Source: Alcanivorax sp. (GTDB lineage Bacteria > Pseudomonadota > Gammaproteobacteria > Pseudomonadales > Alcanivoracaceae). From it: DNA of 64,000 bases. The notes under the pieces were generated by a model. The model did no database searches. It saw only the letters and a program-made list of their open reading frames with translations, and was not told where the DNA came from. Of this stretch, positions 48,406 to 57,893 are shown piece by piece; position 1 is the first letter of the stretch; each line of letters starts with the position of its first letter. Location: contig CP051239.1 in NCBI GenBank assembly GCA_017794945.1, positions 1,426,001 to 1,490,000 on the forward strand. Direction: 5' to 3'. The translations under genes were made by a program, and so were the position numbers.

Positions 48406-48503
48406 GGGCGCTCCGTGTCTGAAAAAAGAACGATTCTGAGCGGCCCCCGGCGTCTTGCCCAGGTTCCAAAAGGCCAGACGCCGGTGATTGTGTTGTTTTA
48501 TGG

Positions 48504-48869
48504 TTAGCCGTGCTGGACCACGTCCACGGCGATGCCGGCCGGGTCGAGGATGACGAAGTGCCGGTCGCCCCAGGCTTCATCGCGGATCGCCACCTCGATC
48601 GGCACCCCCAACGCCTGCAGCCGCCGGTATTCGGCGTCCGCGTCGTCCACGTCGATGGTGACCCACAGGCCCTGTCCGTCGCGCAACGGGCGCTGAAACG
48701 CCGCCGCCTGGGCCTCCTGTTGCGGGGCCAGGAAACCCAGCTCGCCGCCGCCCAGCTCCAGCAGAACGAACCAGTCGCTGTCGAACAGCACCCGGCACTA
48801 AAACAGGCGCACGTAGAAATCCCGGCACGCCTGCAAGTGCTCGGTGACCACACCGGACCAGAGTTTCAT
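48504..48869 (-). pseudogene. VOC (glyoxalase/bleomycin-resistance) family protein with an in-frame stop
   Basis: The reading frame from ATG 48869 begins MKLWSGVVTEHLQACRDFYVRLF, meets TAG at 48798-48800, and continues in the same frame as CRVLFDSDWFVLLELGGGELGFL to a normal end at 48504. Together these 122 codons give a typical single VOC domain. The stop replaces one residue in the first beta-alpha turn, so the gene is probably inactive unless the stop is suppressed. A GTG at 48791 could start a 95-residue remnant, but this would lack the first strand and a metal ligand. Confidence 0.8.
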
Positions 48870-48904
48870 CGCGTTGCTCCTTTGGCTTGAGAAGAAGCCC
48901 CACT

Positions 48905-49714
48905 CTAGGTCGGCGCGCGGGCCTGTTCTTGAATAAAGGCGACATCGTGCATCGGCAGCCGGGGCGCCCCCGGGGTGACGCCCAGGTAGCGTTTCAGCTC
49001 CCGGGTCATATGGCTCTGATCGGCGTAGCCGGCGGCCAGGGCGATGTCCGCCAGCGGCGCGGCGGGTGACGGGCGGCTCAGCAACGCCAGGGCCTGCTGG
49101 CTGCGGCGGATGCCCATGAACACCTTGGGCGGCACGCCGACCCACTCCAGGAAGTCGCGCTCCAGTTGCCGGCGGCTCAGGTTCAGGCGCGCCGACAGGG
49201 CGGTCACGCTGACGCCGGGGGCGGCACGGGAAAGCAGCGCCAGGGCGCCGTCCAGGCGTCTTGGTTGGGGCGGCTGCCCGGCGAGCCACCGGGAAAGCAG
49301 CCGGTCCACGGCAAAGGCGGGGTCGGGGCGGGCGATCAATTCGGCGAGGCGCTCCGCGGACAAGCCGGCGGGCCGGGCCAGGGGTTGGGCGGTGTCGGTG
49401 AGCAAACGCCCGGGCAGGGGCAGGAAATGGCGGCTCTGGCCGGGCTGGAAGCGGATACCGAAATAGACACAGCCGGGCTCCACCGGCACGTCCGATGGCT
49501 GGGTGCTGGTGCCGAACGCCTGCCAGGCGCCATCGCCGTTGCGCAGGCGCAGCACCAGGTCCACGCAGCCGTCCGGCAGCACCCGGTGGCGGTCGCCGCC
49601 GCCGTCGCGGCTCAGCCAGTAATGGCTGACCAGCCCGCGCAGGGCCGGCGCCGGCGGGTAGCAGTGCAGAGTCTGGGCCGCGAAGGTGGTGTCCATGGGC
49701 ATAGTGGAGCACAC
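48905..49714 (-). CDS. AraC family transcriptional regulator
   Basis: A 269-residue regulator. The N-terminal ligand domain (YPPAPALRGLVSHYWLSRDGGG, HRVLPDGCVDLVLRL, GCVYFGIRFQPG) is of the DUF6597 type, and the C-terminal double helix-turn-helix includes VSVTALSARLNLSRRQLERDFLEWVGVPPKVF and ADIALAAGYADQSHMTRELKRYLGVTPG. It lies next to the broken VOC gene on the same strand; many such AraC-VOC pairs are functionally linked, so it may have regulated that gene. Starts at 49714, 49702 or 49696 are possible. Confidence 0.88.
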   Translation of the reverse strand: MCSTMPMDTTFAAQTLHCYPPAPALRGLVSHYWLSRDGGGDRHRVLPDGCVDLVLRLRNGDGAWQAFGTSTQPSDVPVEPGCVYFGIRFQPGQSRHFLPLPGRLLTDTAQPLARPAGLSAERLAELIARPDPAFAVDRLLSRWLAGQPPQPRRLDGALALLSRAAPGVSVTALSARLNLSRRQLERDFLEWVGVPPKVFMGIRRSQQALALLSRPSPAAPLADIALAAGYADQSHMTRELKRYLGVTPGAPRLPMHDVAFIQEQARAPT

Positions 49715-49736
49715 CCCGCGGCGGCCGTCACCGGGG

Positions 49737-51404
49737 TCAGTCCGCGTCGGCGCCGACCCGCGCCGCGCCGATGCCGCGCGGGTCGCTGGCGGCGGTCACG
49801 CTGTTGTCCTCGTGCCGCCAGAGAATCGCCTGCATGTTGCCGTACTCGCGGTCCACGGAGACCACGTCGTGGCCGCGCAGGCGCAGGCTTTTCGCCGCTT
49901 CGGTGTCGAGGAAGGCGGGTTCCGCCTGAACCTGATCGGGCAGGAACTGGTGGTGAAAGCGCACCCGGCTCACCCAGTCGTCCACCGGGGCGTCATTGGC
50001 CGCCTCGAGCACACCCAGCATCACCATGGTGATGATACGGCTGCCGCCCGGCGTGCCGAGAATCGCCACCCGGTCGTCGAACTCCACGAAGGTGGGCGTC
50101 ATCGAGGACAACGGCCGCTTGCCCGGCGCCACCGCGTTGGCCTTGCTGCCCACCAGGCCATAGGCGTTGGGGCTGCCCGGCTTGGCGGAGAAATCGTCCA
50201 TCTCGTTATTGAGGATCACGCCGGTGCCGGCGGGCATGAAGCCGCTGCCGAACGGCAGGTTGATACTGAGCGTGGCGGCCACCCGGTTGCCGGCCCCGTC
50301 GAGCACCGAAAAGTGGGTGGTATGGAAGCCTTCGCCGGTGGCCACGGGCTCGCCCAGCTCGCTGCTGGGGGTCGCCTTATCCAGCTTTATGGAGGCGGCG
50401 CGCTGCTCGGCGTAGGATTTACTCAACAGGTTATCCACAGGTATGGAAACAAAATCCGGGTCGCCCATATAGCGGCCCCGGTCCTGATAGGCGCGCCGCC
50501 AGGCTTCCACGGTGAGGTGCGGAAGTAAGTCCTCACTAATCTCGCCGCCATTGAATTCATTGAGAATGTTCAACGCTTCCAGCATCACCAGCCCGCCGGC
50601 GGACGGCGGTGGGGCGGTGACGATGCGGGCGCCTCGGTAGTGGCCGACCACCGGTGCCCGCTCCTTGACCCGATAGTTGTTCAGGTCCTGTTTTGTCCAA
50701 ATGCCGCCGGCCTCGCGCACCCCGCGTACCAGTTTTTCCGCCACCGGGCCCTGGTAAAAACCGTCTCGCCCCTGCTCGGCCAGGGCCTCCAGAACCCGGG
50801 CCAGATCCGGCTGCCGGATCAGGGTGCCGTTGGCCGGTATTTCGCCCTCATCCAGGAACACCGAGGCGGCGGTGGGGTAGCGGTTGAGCACGTCCTGGCG
50901 GTACCCGGCCAGCGCCCGGTAGTGGTCTTCCACCTCGAAACCCTGGCGCGCCAGCTTAATGGCCGGCGCCAGCGTGGTTTTCAGGGGCAGCTTGCCGTAG
51001 TGTTCGGCGAGGTAGGCGAAGGCCGCCGCCTGGCCGGGAATGCCCGCCGCCAGGGCGCCGTTGACGGCGCGGTCGCGCACCACCTGGCCGTCCTGGTCCT
51101 GGTACATGTCCTCGGTGGCCGCCGCCGGCGCCGTCTCGCGGGCGTCCAGCATGGTCTGCAGGTCGTCCTTTTCGCGGTGCAGCAACCAGAAGCCGCCGCC
51201 GCCCATGCCGGCGGAATAGGGCTCCACCACCGACAGCGCGGCCGCCACGGCCACCGCCGCGTCGTAGGCGTTACCGCCCTGATCGAGCATCTGGAAGCCG
51301 GCGTCGGTGGCCAGCGGGTGGGCACTGGCGATCGCCGCCTTGCCCGGTCCGGCGGCCTGGGCGGTGACGGCGAACAGCAACAAAAGCGGGAAAAACCAGC
51401 GCAT
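49737..51404 (-). CDS. ggt: Gamma-glutamyltransferase
   Basis: Periplasmic N-terminal nucleophile hydrolase that cleaves glutathione and other gamma-glutamyl compounds. It is 555 residues with a Sec signal peptide (MRWFFPLLLLFAVTAQA). The self-cleavage/catalytic Thr is in FHTTHFSVLD near residue 363, which would split it into large and small chains. SINLPFGSGFMPAGTGVILNNEMDDF and GKRPLSSMTPT follow, matching the gamma-glutamyl binding loop. EPYSAGMGGGGF is seen in the large chain. Confidence 0.95.
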   Translation of the reverse strand: MRWFFPLLLLFAVTAQAAGPGKAAIASAHPLATDAGFQMLDQGGNAYDAAVAVAAALSVVEPYSAGMGGGGFWLLHREKDDLQTMLDARETAPAAATEDMYQDQDGQVVRDRAVNGALAAGIPGQAAAFAYLAEHYGKLPLKTTLAPAIKLARQGFEVEDHYRALAGYRQDVLNRYPTAASVFLDEGEIPANGTLIRQPDLARVLEALAEQGRDGFYQGPVAEKLVRGVREAGGIWTKQDLNNYRVKERAPVVGHYRGARIVTAPPPSAGGLVMLEALNILNEFNGGEISEDLLPHLTVEAWRRAYQDRGRYMGDPDFVSIPVDNLLSKSYAEQRAASIKLDKATPSSELGEPVATGEGFHTTHFSVLDGAGNRVAATLSINLPFGSGFMPAGTGVILNNEMDDFSAKPGSPNAYGLVGSKANAVAPGKRPLSSMTPTFVEFDDRVAILGTPGGSRIITMVMLGVLEAANDAPVDDWVSRVRFHHQFLPDQVQAEPAFLDTEAAKSLRLRGHDVVSVDREYGNMQAILWRHEDNSVTAASDPRGIGAARVGADAD

Positions 51405-51448
51405 GGCGGCCTCCTTCTGGCGAACGGGGTATCAGGGGCGAGAAACGG

Positions 51449-51991
<543 letters not shown>

Positions 51992-51998
51992 TTACGAT

Positions 51999-53609
51999 TC
52001 AGGCCCGCAGCCGCTCCGCCAGAGCGGTGGCGTTGCGGGCGCTCAACCCGTAGATGCTCAACTGAGGGTTCACCCCCAGGCTGGTGGGGAACACCGAGCC
52101 GTCGAACACATACAGATTCTCCAGATGGCGGTAGCGCCCCTGGGCGTCCACCAGACCGCGGTCCTTGTCGCCCATGGGGCAACCGCCCATCACATGGGCG
52201 CTGCCCAGCGGCACGTCCAGGGCCTGGTAGCTGAGGTCCGCCATGGCCTCGCGGGCCTGCGCCCAGCTGGTATAGAACGGCGCGCGGATGTGGCCGGGCC
52301 GCACCGCCCGGGCACCGGCGGCGAACTGCATTTCCACCTGGCTGTACAGGCTGCGGCGGGCGCCGTCGAGCAGATAGTCGGTGACCGGGTAATCGAGTAC
52401 CGGCTCGCCGTTGTCGCGCAGTTCCACGGTGCCGCCGGGGCTCTCTTCGTGGAAGCCGTCGCGCATCAGGGCGATGGAGGCGGCGGTGTTGGGCAGCGCG
52501 GTGATGTGCTCGCGGGCCTGCTCGCCGAAGCCGCCCAGCAGCGCCCCGGTGAGGCCGGGGTGCAGCGGCATCATCTCCAGCTTGTAGCCGATCGGGCCGT
52601 CGACGCCGCCGGTGAAGGTGAACTGGTCCGAGTGCAGCGACTGGGGCGCGCCGTAGTAGGGGGCGATCTCCCGGTCGTAGCGGCCGAAGGCGAAGCTGGT
52701 GACGTGCAGGAAGGTGCGCTTGCCCACCCGGCCGTCCGGATCCGGCACCTCCGAGCGCAGCAGCAGCGCCGGGGTCTGGATGCCGCCGCCGGCGGCGATG
52801 ATGGTGGGCGCTTTCAGGGTCACGGTGGCGCCGGTGGGGTTGCGGTCGTGGTTCAGGGGCGTCACCTGCACGGCGCTCACCCGGGTGCCGTCGTGCACCA
52901 GCTTGTCGGCGCGGGCGCTGTGGATCAGGGTGGCGCCGGCCTCCATGGCGGCGGGCAGAGTGGTCACCAGCATCGACTGCTTGGCGTTGGTGGGGCAGCC
53001 CATGCCGCAGTAGCCGATATTCCAGCAGCCGCGCACGTTTCTCGGAATCACCGACCAGTCCCAGCCGAGTTTTTCGCAGCCGCGTTTGATCACGTCGTTG
53101 TTGGCGTTGGCGGGCATCGCCCAGGGCTCGATACCGAGCTGCTTTTCCATGCGCTGGAAATAGGGGTCCAGGTCCGCGCGGCTGGTGTTGTCGACGCCGA
53201 AGCGCTCGCGCCAGTGGTTGAGGGTTTCCTTGGGCGTGCGGAAGCTGGAGGTCCAGTTGACCACCGTGGTGCCGCCCACGGTGCGGCCCTGCAGAATGGT
53301 GATGGCGCCGTCCTTGGTGGCGCGCATGGCGCCCTCTTGATACAGCTGCCGGTAGGCGTCGCCCTCGTTGAGATTGAAATCCCGGGAGCTGGTGAGGCGC
53401 CCGGCCTCCACCAGGATCACCTTGAGGCCGGCGGCGCTGAGTATTTCCGCGCTCACCCCGCCGCCGGCGCCGGTGCCGATGATCACCACATCGGCCTCCA
53501 GGGTGCGGTCGTCGCTGACGGTGGCGCCGTCGATCAGGTTCCATTTTTCCCTGGCGTTGTCCCAGGGATCGGCGATGTTCTGAATCTTAAGCGTGGACAG
53601 GTCCTGCAT
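51999..53609 (-). CDS. GMC family oxidoreductase
   Basis: FAD-dependent alcohol oxidoreductase of 536 residues. The dinucleotide-binding motif ADVVIIGTGAGGGVSAEILSAAGLKVILVEAG lies near 39-70, and GRTVGGTTVVNW near 130. The C-terminal GMC region has SAHVMGGCPMGD and NPQLSIYGLSARNAT, with the catalytic His in AHVMGG. It is followed upstream by a Tat-exported subunit-3-like protein and an aldehyde dehydrogenase, so I infer an alcohol-to-aldehyde-to-acid route such as long-chain alcohol oxidation. Confidence 0.9.
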   Translation of the reverse strand: MQDLSTLKIQNIADPWDNAREKWNLIDGATVSDDRTLEADVVIIGTGAGGGVSAEILSAAGLKVILVEAGRLTSSRDFNLNEGDAYRQLYQEGAMRATKDGAITILQGRTVGGTTVVNWTSSFRTPKETLNHWRERFGVDNTSRADLDPYFQRMEKQLGIEPWAMPANANNDVIKRGCEKLGWDWSVIPRNVRGCWNIGYCGMGCPTNAKQSMLVTTLPAAMEAGATLIHSARADKLVHDGTRVSAVQVTPLNHDRNPTGATVTLKAPTIIAAGGGIQTPALLLRSEVPDPDGRVGKRTFLHVTSFAFGRYDREIAPYYGAPQSLHSDQFTFTGGVDGPIGYKLEMMPLHPGLTGALLGGFGEQAREHITALPNTAASIALMRDGFHEESPGGTVELRDNGEPVLDYPVTDYLLDGARRSLYSQVEMQFAAGARAVRPGHIRAPFYTSWAQAREAMADLSYQALDVPLGSAHVMGGCPMGDKDRGLVDAQGRYRHLENLYVFDGSVFPTSLGVNPQLSIYGLSARNATALAERLRA

Positions 53610-53649
53610 GACCCGGCTCCTTATTGTTTTGTCAGGGGAACGGCCGCTG

Positions 53650-54219
53650 TCAGGCGCTGGCGGTGCCGGCCCCGACTACGGGCGGGCCGGGGTATCCCGT
53701 GGTCAGCGCCGCTTCCGGAGTGACGTACCAGGCCATCATGATCGGCTGGGTCAGGCCCTTGAAGGCGAGCTTGGGGAAGCCGCTGTCATTGCTGGCCCAG
53801 TGGGCGAGCGTGTCGCGCAGTTGCGCGTCGCTCTGCTCCTCGAAGTGCGCCCAGGTGCCGGTGATCCACCAGCGCGCGGCGCCCAACTGAAGCAAATCCA
53901 GCAACTGGAACAGCTGGCCGCGCTGGCCGTCGGTCCCGCCCTGCAGCAGGCGGTCGAAGGCCTGCAGGGCCTGGTCCGGTCCGGCGCCGTCCACCGCCTC
54001 CAGGCCGCCGCCGAGCAGGGGTGCCATCAGCGGACGCAGCAGGGTGACGTCTTTATCGCGAAGGTGTTTGTAACCGCTGGCCGGGCTCGGGTCCGAGCTG
54101 CAGCCGGTGAGAAGCGTGGTGGCGCCGGCGCCGACGGCCAGGGCCGCCCCGCCCCAGGCGCTGAGTTTCAGAAAGCCACGGCGGTCGATGCCGGAGCTTG
54201 GCATGGTGTCCTGGTCCAT
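53650..54219 (-). CDS. Tat-exported small subunit (gluconate 2-dehydrogenase subunit 3-like)
   Basis: A 189-residue protein with a twin-arginine signal (DRRGFLKLSAWGGAALAVGAGATTLLTGC) that also ends in a possible lipobox Cys. The mature part is helical (LRDKDVTLLRPLMAPLLGG, QLFQLLDLLQLGAARWWITGTW, FPKLAFKGLTQPIMMAWY), like the small partner of GMC dehydrogenases. It lies 40 bp upstream of the GMC gene on the same strand and probably brings the complex to the periplasmic membrane face. Confidence 0.8.
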   Translation of the reverse strand: MDQDTMPSSGIDRRGFLKLSAWGGAALAVGAGATTLLTGCSSDPSPASGYKHLRDKDVTLLRPLMAPLLGGGLEAVDGAGPDQALQAFDRLLQGGTDGQRGQLFQLLDLLQLGAARWWITGTWAHFEEQSDAQLRDTLAHWASNDSGFPKLAFKGLTQPIMMAWYVTPEAALTTGYPGPPVVGAGTASA

Positions 54220-54306
54220 TTACGGGTCCTCGGCTGGCCGGTTTTCTTGTTGTTGGCTGGCGGACCGTCCCCGCCACGGGGCGGGGGGCCGTTAATTCAG
54301 CATCGC

Positions 54307-55749
54307 TTACTTCAACATGAATTTGTAGATGAACTTATGCATGCCGCGACCGTAGGGCGGCAGGATATGCTTGGTGGCGTTCATCTTGCCTTTCTTATAC
54401 ACGCCCTTGGCTTTCGAGAAGGTCAGGAACCCTTCCGGGCCGTGGTAGTGACCCATGCCGGAGGGGCCCACCCCGCCGAACGGCATATCGTCAACGCCCA
54501 CCTGGGTGATGGTGTCGTTCAGACAGACCCCGCCGGAATGGGTATGGTGCAGCACGTGCTCGCCGTTGCGGGCGTTCCAGTCGAAGTAGTAGAGCGCCAG
54601 CGGACGCGGCCGGTCGTTGACGTAATCAATGGCGTCGTCGAGGGTTTTGTACGGCACCACCAGCATCAGCGGGCCGAAGATTTCGTCCTCGGCGATCTTC
54701 ATGTCGTCGGTGACATTGAGCACCAGGGTGTGCGGAATCTTGCGGCTGCCGTCCAGATTCTCGTCCGCCGGGTTGATGGTGATCACCTCGGCGCCTTTTT
54801 CCCGGGCGTCGTCCAGATAGCTGTTCAAGCGTCGGTACTGGCGATCGTTGATGATGCTGGTGAAGTCCGGGTTGTCGCGCAGCGTCGGGTAGAGCCCGGT
54901 GACCTGGGCTTTCCAGGCGTCGACGAATTCCCGCACCCGGTGTTCCGGCACCATGATGTAGTCCGGCGCCACGCAGGTCTGGCCGCTGTTCAGGCATTTG
55001 CCGAAGGCGATGCGTTCCACCGCGTCCTTCATCGGGAAATCCTCGCCGATGATGCAGGGGCTCTTGCCGCCCAGCTCCAGGGTCACCGGGGTCAGGTTCT
55101 CCGCCGCGGCGCGCATGATGTGCTTGCCCACGGTGGTGGAGCCGGTGAACAGCAGGTGGTCGAACGGCAGGCTGGAGAACGCCGCCGCCACGTCCACTTC
55201 ACCGTTGACCACGGCCACGTGGTCCTCGGCGAAGGTCTTGCCGATCAGTTCCTCGAGTAGTTCGCCGGTGCGCGGCGTGGACTCGCTCATCTTGATCATT
55301 ACCCGGTTGCCGGCGGCCAGCGCCGCCAGCATCGGGCCGATGGCCAGGTACAGCGGGTAGTTCCAGGGCACGATAATGCCCACCACGCCCAGCGGCTGGT
55401 ATTCCACCCACACCTTGCCGGGCCATTGGGCGGCGCCGACCTTGCGCTTGGAGGGTTTCATCCATTTGCGCAGATGCTTGGCGTGGTACTTGATGCCTTC
55501 CACGCTGGTGAGCATCTCCGCCAGCTTGGTTTCGTCGGCGGAGCGGTTGCCGAAGTCGGCGTTCAGCGCCTCCACCCAGGCGTCCATGTTGTCCAGCAGC
55601 ATCGGCTTGAGCTGCTGAATATGCTCATGGCGCTGCTCGGCGGTGGGGTAGGGCTGGCGGCGGTACGCCGCTTTCTGGGCGGCGAAAATGCGCTTCATGC
55701 GCTCGATCTGCGCATGCTCGGTTTGGAGTTCTTTGATCTCGGCGACCAT
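54307..55749 (-). CDS. Coniferyl aldehyde dehydrogenase-like aldehyde dehydrogenase
   Basis: NAD(P)-dependent aldehyde dehydrogenase of 480 residues. The start is ATG 55749, with GGGAGG upstream; the frame to 55818 crosses the operator. Catalytic motifs: LELGGKSPCIIGEDF near 221-236 (Glu) and NSGQTCVAPDYIMVPEHRV (nucleophile Cys near 259). GVVGIIVPWNYPLYLAIGPMLAALAAGN is the cofactor region. Membrane-type CALDH often lacks a long C-terminal tail; here the end is FKLYKFMLK-like and basic. It is divergent from a TetR regulator. Confidence 0.9.
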   Translation of the reverse strand: MVAEIKELQTEHAQIERMKRIFAAQKAAYRRQPYPTAEQRHEHIQQLKPMLLDNMDAWVEALNADFGNRSADETKLAEMLTSVEGIKYHAKHLRKWMKPSKRKVGAAQWPGKVWVEYQPLGVVGIIVPWNYPLYLAIGPMLAALAAGNRVMIKMSESTPRTGELLEELIGKTFAEDHVAVVNGEVDVAAAFSSLPFDHLLFTGSTTVGKHIMRAAAENLTPVTLELGGKSPCIIGEDFPMKDAVERIAFGKCLNSGQTCVAPDYIMVPEHRVREFVDAWKAQVTGLYPTLRDNPDFTSIINDRQYRRLNSYLDDAREKGAEVITINPADENLDGSRKIPHTLVLNVTDDMKIAEDEIFGPLMLVVPYKTLDDAIDYVNDRPRPLALYYFDWNARNGEHVLHHTHSGGVCLNDTITQVGVDDMPFGGVGPSGMGHYHGPEGFLTFSKAKGVYKKGKMNATKHILPPYGRGMHKFIYKFMLK

Positions 55750-55794
55750 AATGCGCCTCCCTGGGCGTTTGTTTATTAGACTGTCCTCGATTTT

Positions 55795-55810
55795 TAGAGT
55801 AATTACTCTA
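55795..55810. promoter_or_regulatory. 16-bp palindromic operator between aldehyde dehydrogenase and TetR genes
   Basis: Perfect palindrome TAGAGTAATTACTCTA centred between divergent start codons (55749 minus, 55864 plus). Size, symmetry and place fit a TetR-family dimer site controlling both genes. Its AT-rich core stands out from the flanking GC-rich DNA. Confidence 0.7.
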
Positions 55811-55863
55811 GGAGTCAACAGACTGTTTCATCGTCCCCGCAGTACGCTTTGATTTGGCCCGTT

Positions 55864-56562
55864 ATGACCGATACGAAAACGCGCATCCTGGATACCGCCC
55901 TGAACCTGTTCAACCGCGCCGGCGAGCGCAACGTCACCACCAACCACATCGCCGAGGGCCTGGGTATCAGTCCGGGTAACCTCTACTACCACTATCGAAA
56001 CAAGGCGGCGATCGTGGCGGCGCTGTTCGAGCGCTACCAGGAACAGATCCGCGATCTGCTGACGGTGCCGGAAGGGCCACTGACCTGGCAGGACAAGATG
56101 CGCTATTTCGAGGGCATCCTGGAGTCCATGTGGCAGGCCCGCTTCCTGCACCGGGACCTGGCCCACTTTCTCCACCAGGACGCGGAGCTGCGCCGGCGCT
56201 ACAAGGTGTTCGTCCAGGATAGCCTGGAGCGCGGCCTGGTGATCTACCGCAGCCTGCGCGACAGCGGTTTGATTCAGGCCAGTGACGAAGAATTGCGCGG
56301 CCTGCTGGTCAATACCTGGGTGCTGGCGGCGTCATGGCCCGGGTTCACCCACGGTCTGAACCCGGATGCCACCGGAGACGAGGCGCTGGACCGTACCCTG
56401 CTGCGCCAGGGCATCTACCAGATTATCTGCCTGGAGGCGCCCTACCTGCGCGGCGAGGCGCTCGATCATCTGGACGCCATGAAGCAGGAGTTCCGCACCG
56501 GCGACACCACCATGGACCTGCTGTTCGCGGCGGCGGAGGCGCCGCCGGCGCGGCGCGCATGA
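55864..56562 (+). CDS. TetR family transcriptional regulator
   Basis: A 232-residue repressor. The N-terminal helix-turn-helix (TRILDTALNLFNRAGERNVTTNHIAEGLGISPGNLYYHYRNKAAIVAALFERYQ) is textbook TetR. The ligand domain is helical and resembles the group with a TetR C-terminal 'PF13972-like' region. ATG 55864 follows the palindrome by 53 bp. It overlaps the next membrane-protein gene by 4 bp (ATGA), and likely represses the divergent aldehyde dehydrogenase. Confidence 0.92.
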   Translation: MTDTKTRILDTALNLFNRAGERNVTTNHIAEGLGISPGNLYYHYRNKAAIVAALFERYQEQIRDLLTVPEGPLTWQDKMRYFEGILESMWQARFLHRDLAHFLHQDAELRRRYKVFVQDSLERGLVIYRSLRDSGLIQASDEELRGLLVNTWVLAASWPGFTHGLNPDATGDEALDRTLLRQGIYQIICLEAPYLRGEALDHLDAMKQEFRTGDTTMDLLFAAAEAPPARRA

Positions 56563-57893
56563 CGGCGCCGGTCACCGCCCTGGCCGGCCCCCGCTCGGCG
56601 CTGGCCTGGCTGGCGCTGGCGGCGGGGGTGCTGGCGCCGCTGCCCGGGGCCGGCGTGGTGGGCGCCGCCGCCGTGTTCGTGGCCATTGTGCTGGGCTGGC
56701 GCGACCTGCGCCGGATGGCCCGGGTGATCTTCGTGCTGGTTGTCGCCGCCGGCCTGCTGGCCTTGCCCGACGGCCCGGCGGTGCTGATCGACGCCGCCGA
56801 CGCCATGACCCGGCTGACCGCGCTGATTCTCACCGTGATGCTGCTGTCCTCGGTGCTGGGCCGGTTTCCGGACCTGGGCCGGATTTCCGGCAGCCTGTTT
56901 TCCGGCCGTCCCCTGGGGCGCTACTTCAGCCTCACCCTGGGCACGGCGTTCCTGGCCGTGCCGCTGAATTTCGGCTCGGTGGGTGTGGTCGGTGCCCTGG
57001 TGGGCGGCCGCATCCGCGAGCGCGGCGATTCCGCCGTCACCCGCAACGCCGCCCGCGCCACCCTGCGTGGTTTCGGTGCCTCGCCGATCTGCTCGCCGCT
57101 GTCGATTTCGGTGGTGGTGACCCTCACCTTCCTGCCCGAGTTGCCGGGCTGGCAGCTGATCGCCTGCAGCCTGCCGCTGGCGTTGCTGTACCTGCTGGGC
57201 GGGGTGCTTCTGCGTGATCCGGAGCCGGCGGCCGGCGACGGTGAACCGGCGCCGGCCACGGGGTGGGGGCCCTGGCTGCGGTTCGCCGCCGTGATCGCCG
57301 CTATCTGCGCGGCCACCTTCGGCTTGAGCGGCCTGGCCGGGCTCAGCTATTCCCGGGCGGTGACCCTGAGCTGTCTGGGCACCGTGCTGCTCGGGTTGCT
57401 GGCGGAGGGCTGGCGGGGGCATCGCCCGTCGTTGCCGTCCCTGGCGCTGGTCACCAACGAGCTGGTGATCGTCGGCGGCTCCGCCTTCCTGGGGGCGCTG
57501 GTGAGCACCTTCGCGGCGCGCGGGCTGGGAGCCGATTTCGGGTTGCCCTCCTGGGGGTACCCGCTGGCGGCGCTGCTGGTGCCCTGGCTGTTTTTCAGCG
57601 CCGGGCTGGCCGGTTTCAATCCGATTGTCACCGGCGCCCTGGTGGGCGGTGTGCTGGCGCCCATCTGGCCGCAGGGCGCGGCCCTGGGCCTGGCCCTGGC
57701 GATGGTGTGCGGTTGGGGCGTGACCATCGCCGGCACGCCCTATTCCGCCAATGCCCTGCTGCTGGAGCGCCTCACCGGCTACCCGGCGCGGATTGGCGCG
57801 CTGCGCTGGAACTGGCCGCTGTCGGCCGCCGCCTTGCTGGTCGCGGGTGGGCTGGGTGCCCTGCTGACCCTGCTGTTGGCGCCGGGCGCCTAA
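56559..57893 (+). CDS. Multi-pass membrane protein, possible ion/anion transporter-like
   Basis: No firm family assignment. The 444-residue product is very hydrophobic, with about ten helices. Two similar short segments, FGASPICSPLSISVV near 170 and TIAGTPYSANALLL near 395, sit about halfway apart, the pattern of inverted-repeat transporters of the IT (DASS/ArsB-like) superfamily. Its start overlaps the TetR stop, so the regulator may control it. Convergent with the YheT-like gene, overlapping by 4 bp. Confidence 0.65.
   Translation: MTAPVTALAGPRSALAWLALAAGVLAPLPGAGVVGAAAVFVAIVLGWRDLRRMARVIFVLVVAAGLLALPDGPAVLIDAADAMTRLTALILTVMLLSSVLGRFPDLGRISGSLFSGRPLGRYFSLTLGTAFLAVPLNFGSVGVVGALVGGRIRERGDSAVTRNAARATLRGFGASPICSPLSISVVVTLTFLPELPGWQLIACSLPLALLYLLGGVLLRDPEPAAGDGEPAPATGWGPWLRFAAVIAAICAATFGLSGLAGLSYSRAVTLSCLGTVLLGLLAEGWRGHRPSLPSLALVTNELVIVGGSAFLGALVSTFAARGLGADFGLPSWGYPLAALLVPWLFFSAGLAGFNPIVTGALVGGVLAPIWPQGAALGLALAMVCGWGVTIAGTPYSANALLLERLTGYPARIGALRWNWPLSAAALLVAGGLGALLTLLLAPGA

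Noticed and set aside
48504..48791. Intact 95-residue VOC protein starting at GTG 48791
   Set aside because: In-frame homologous sequence continues upstream past a TAG to a proper ATG, so this is the remnant of a longer gene.
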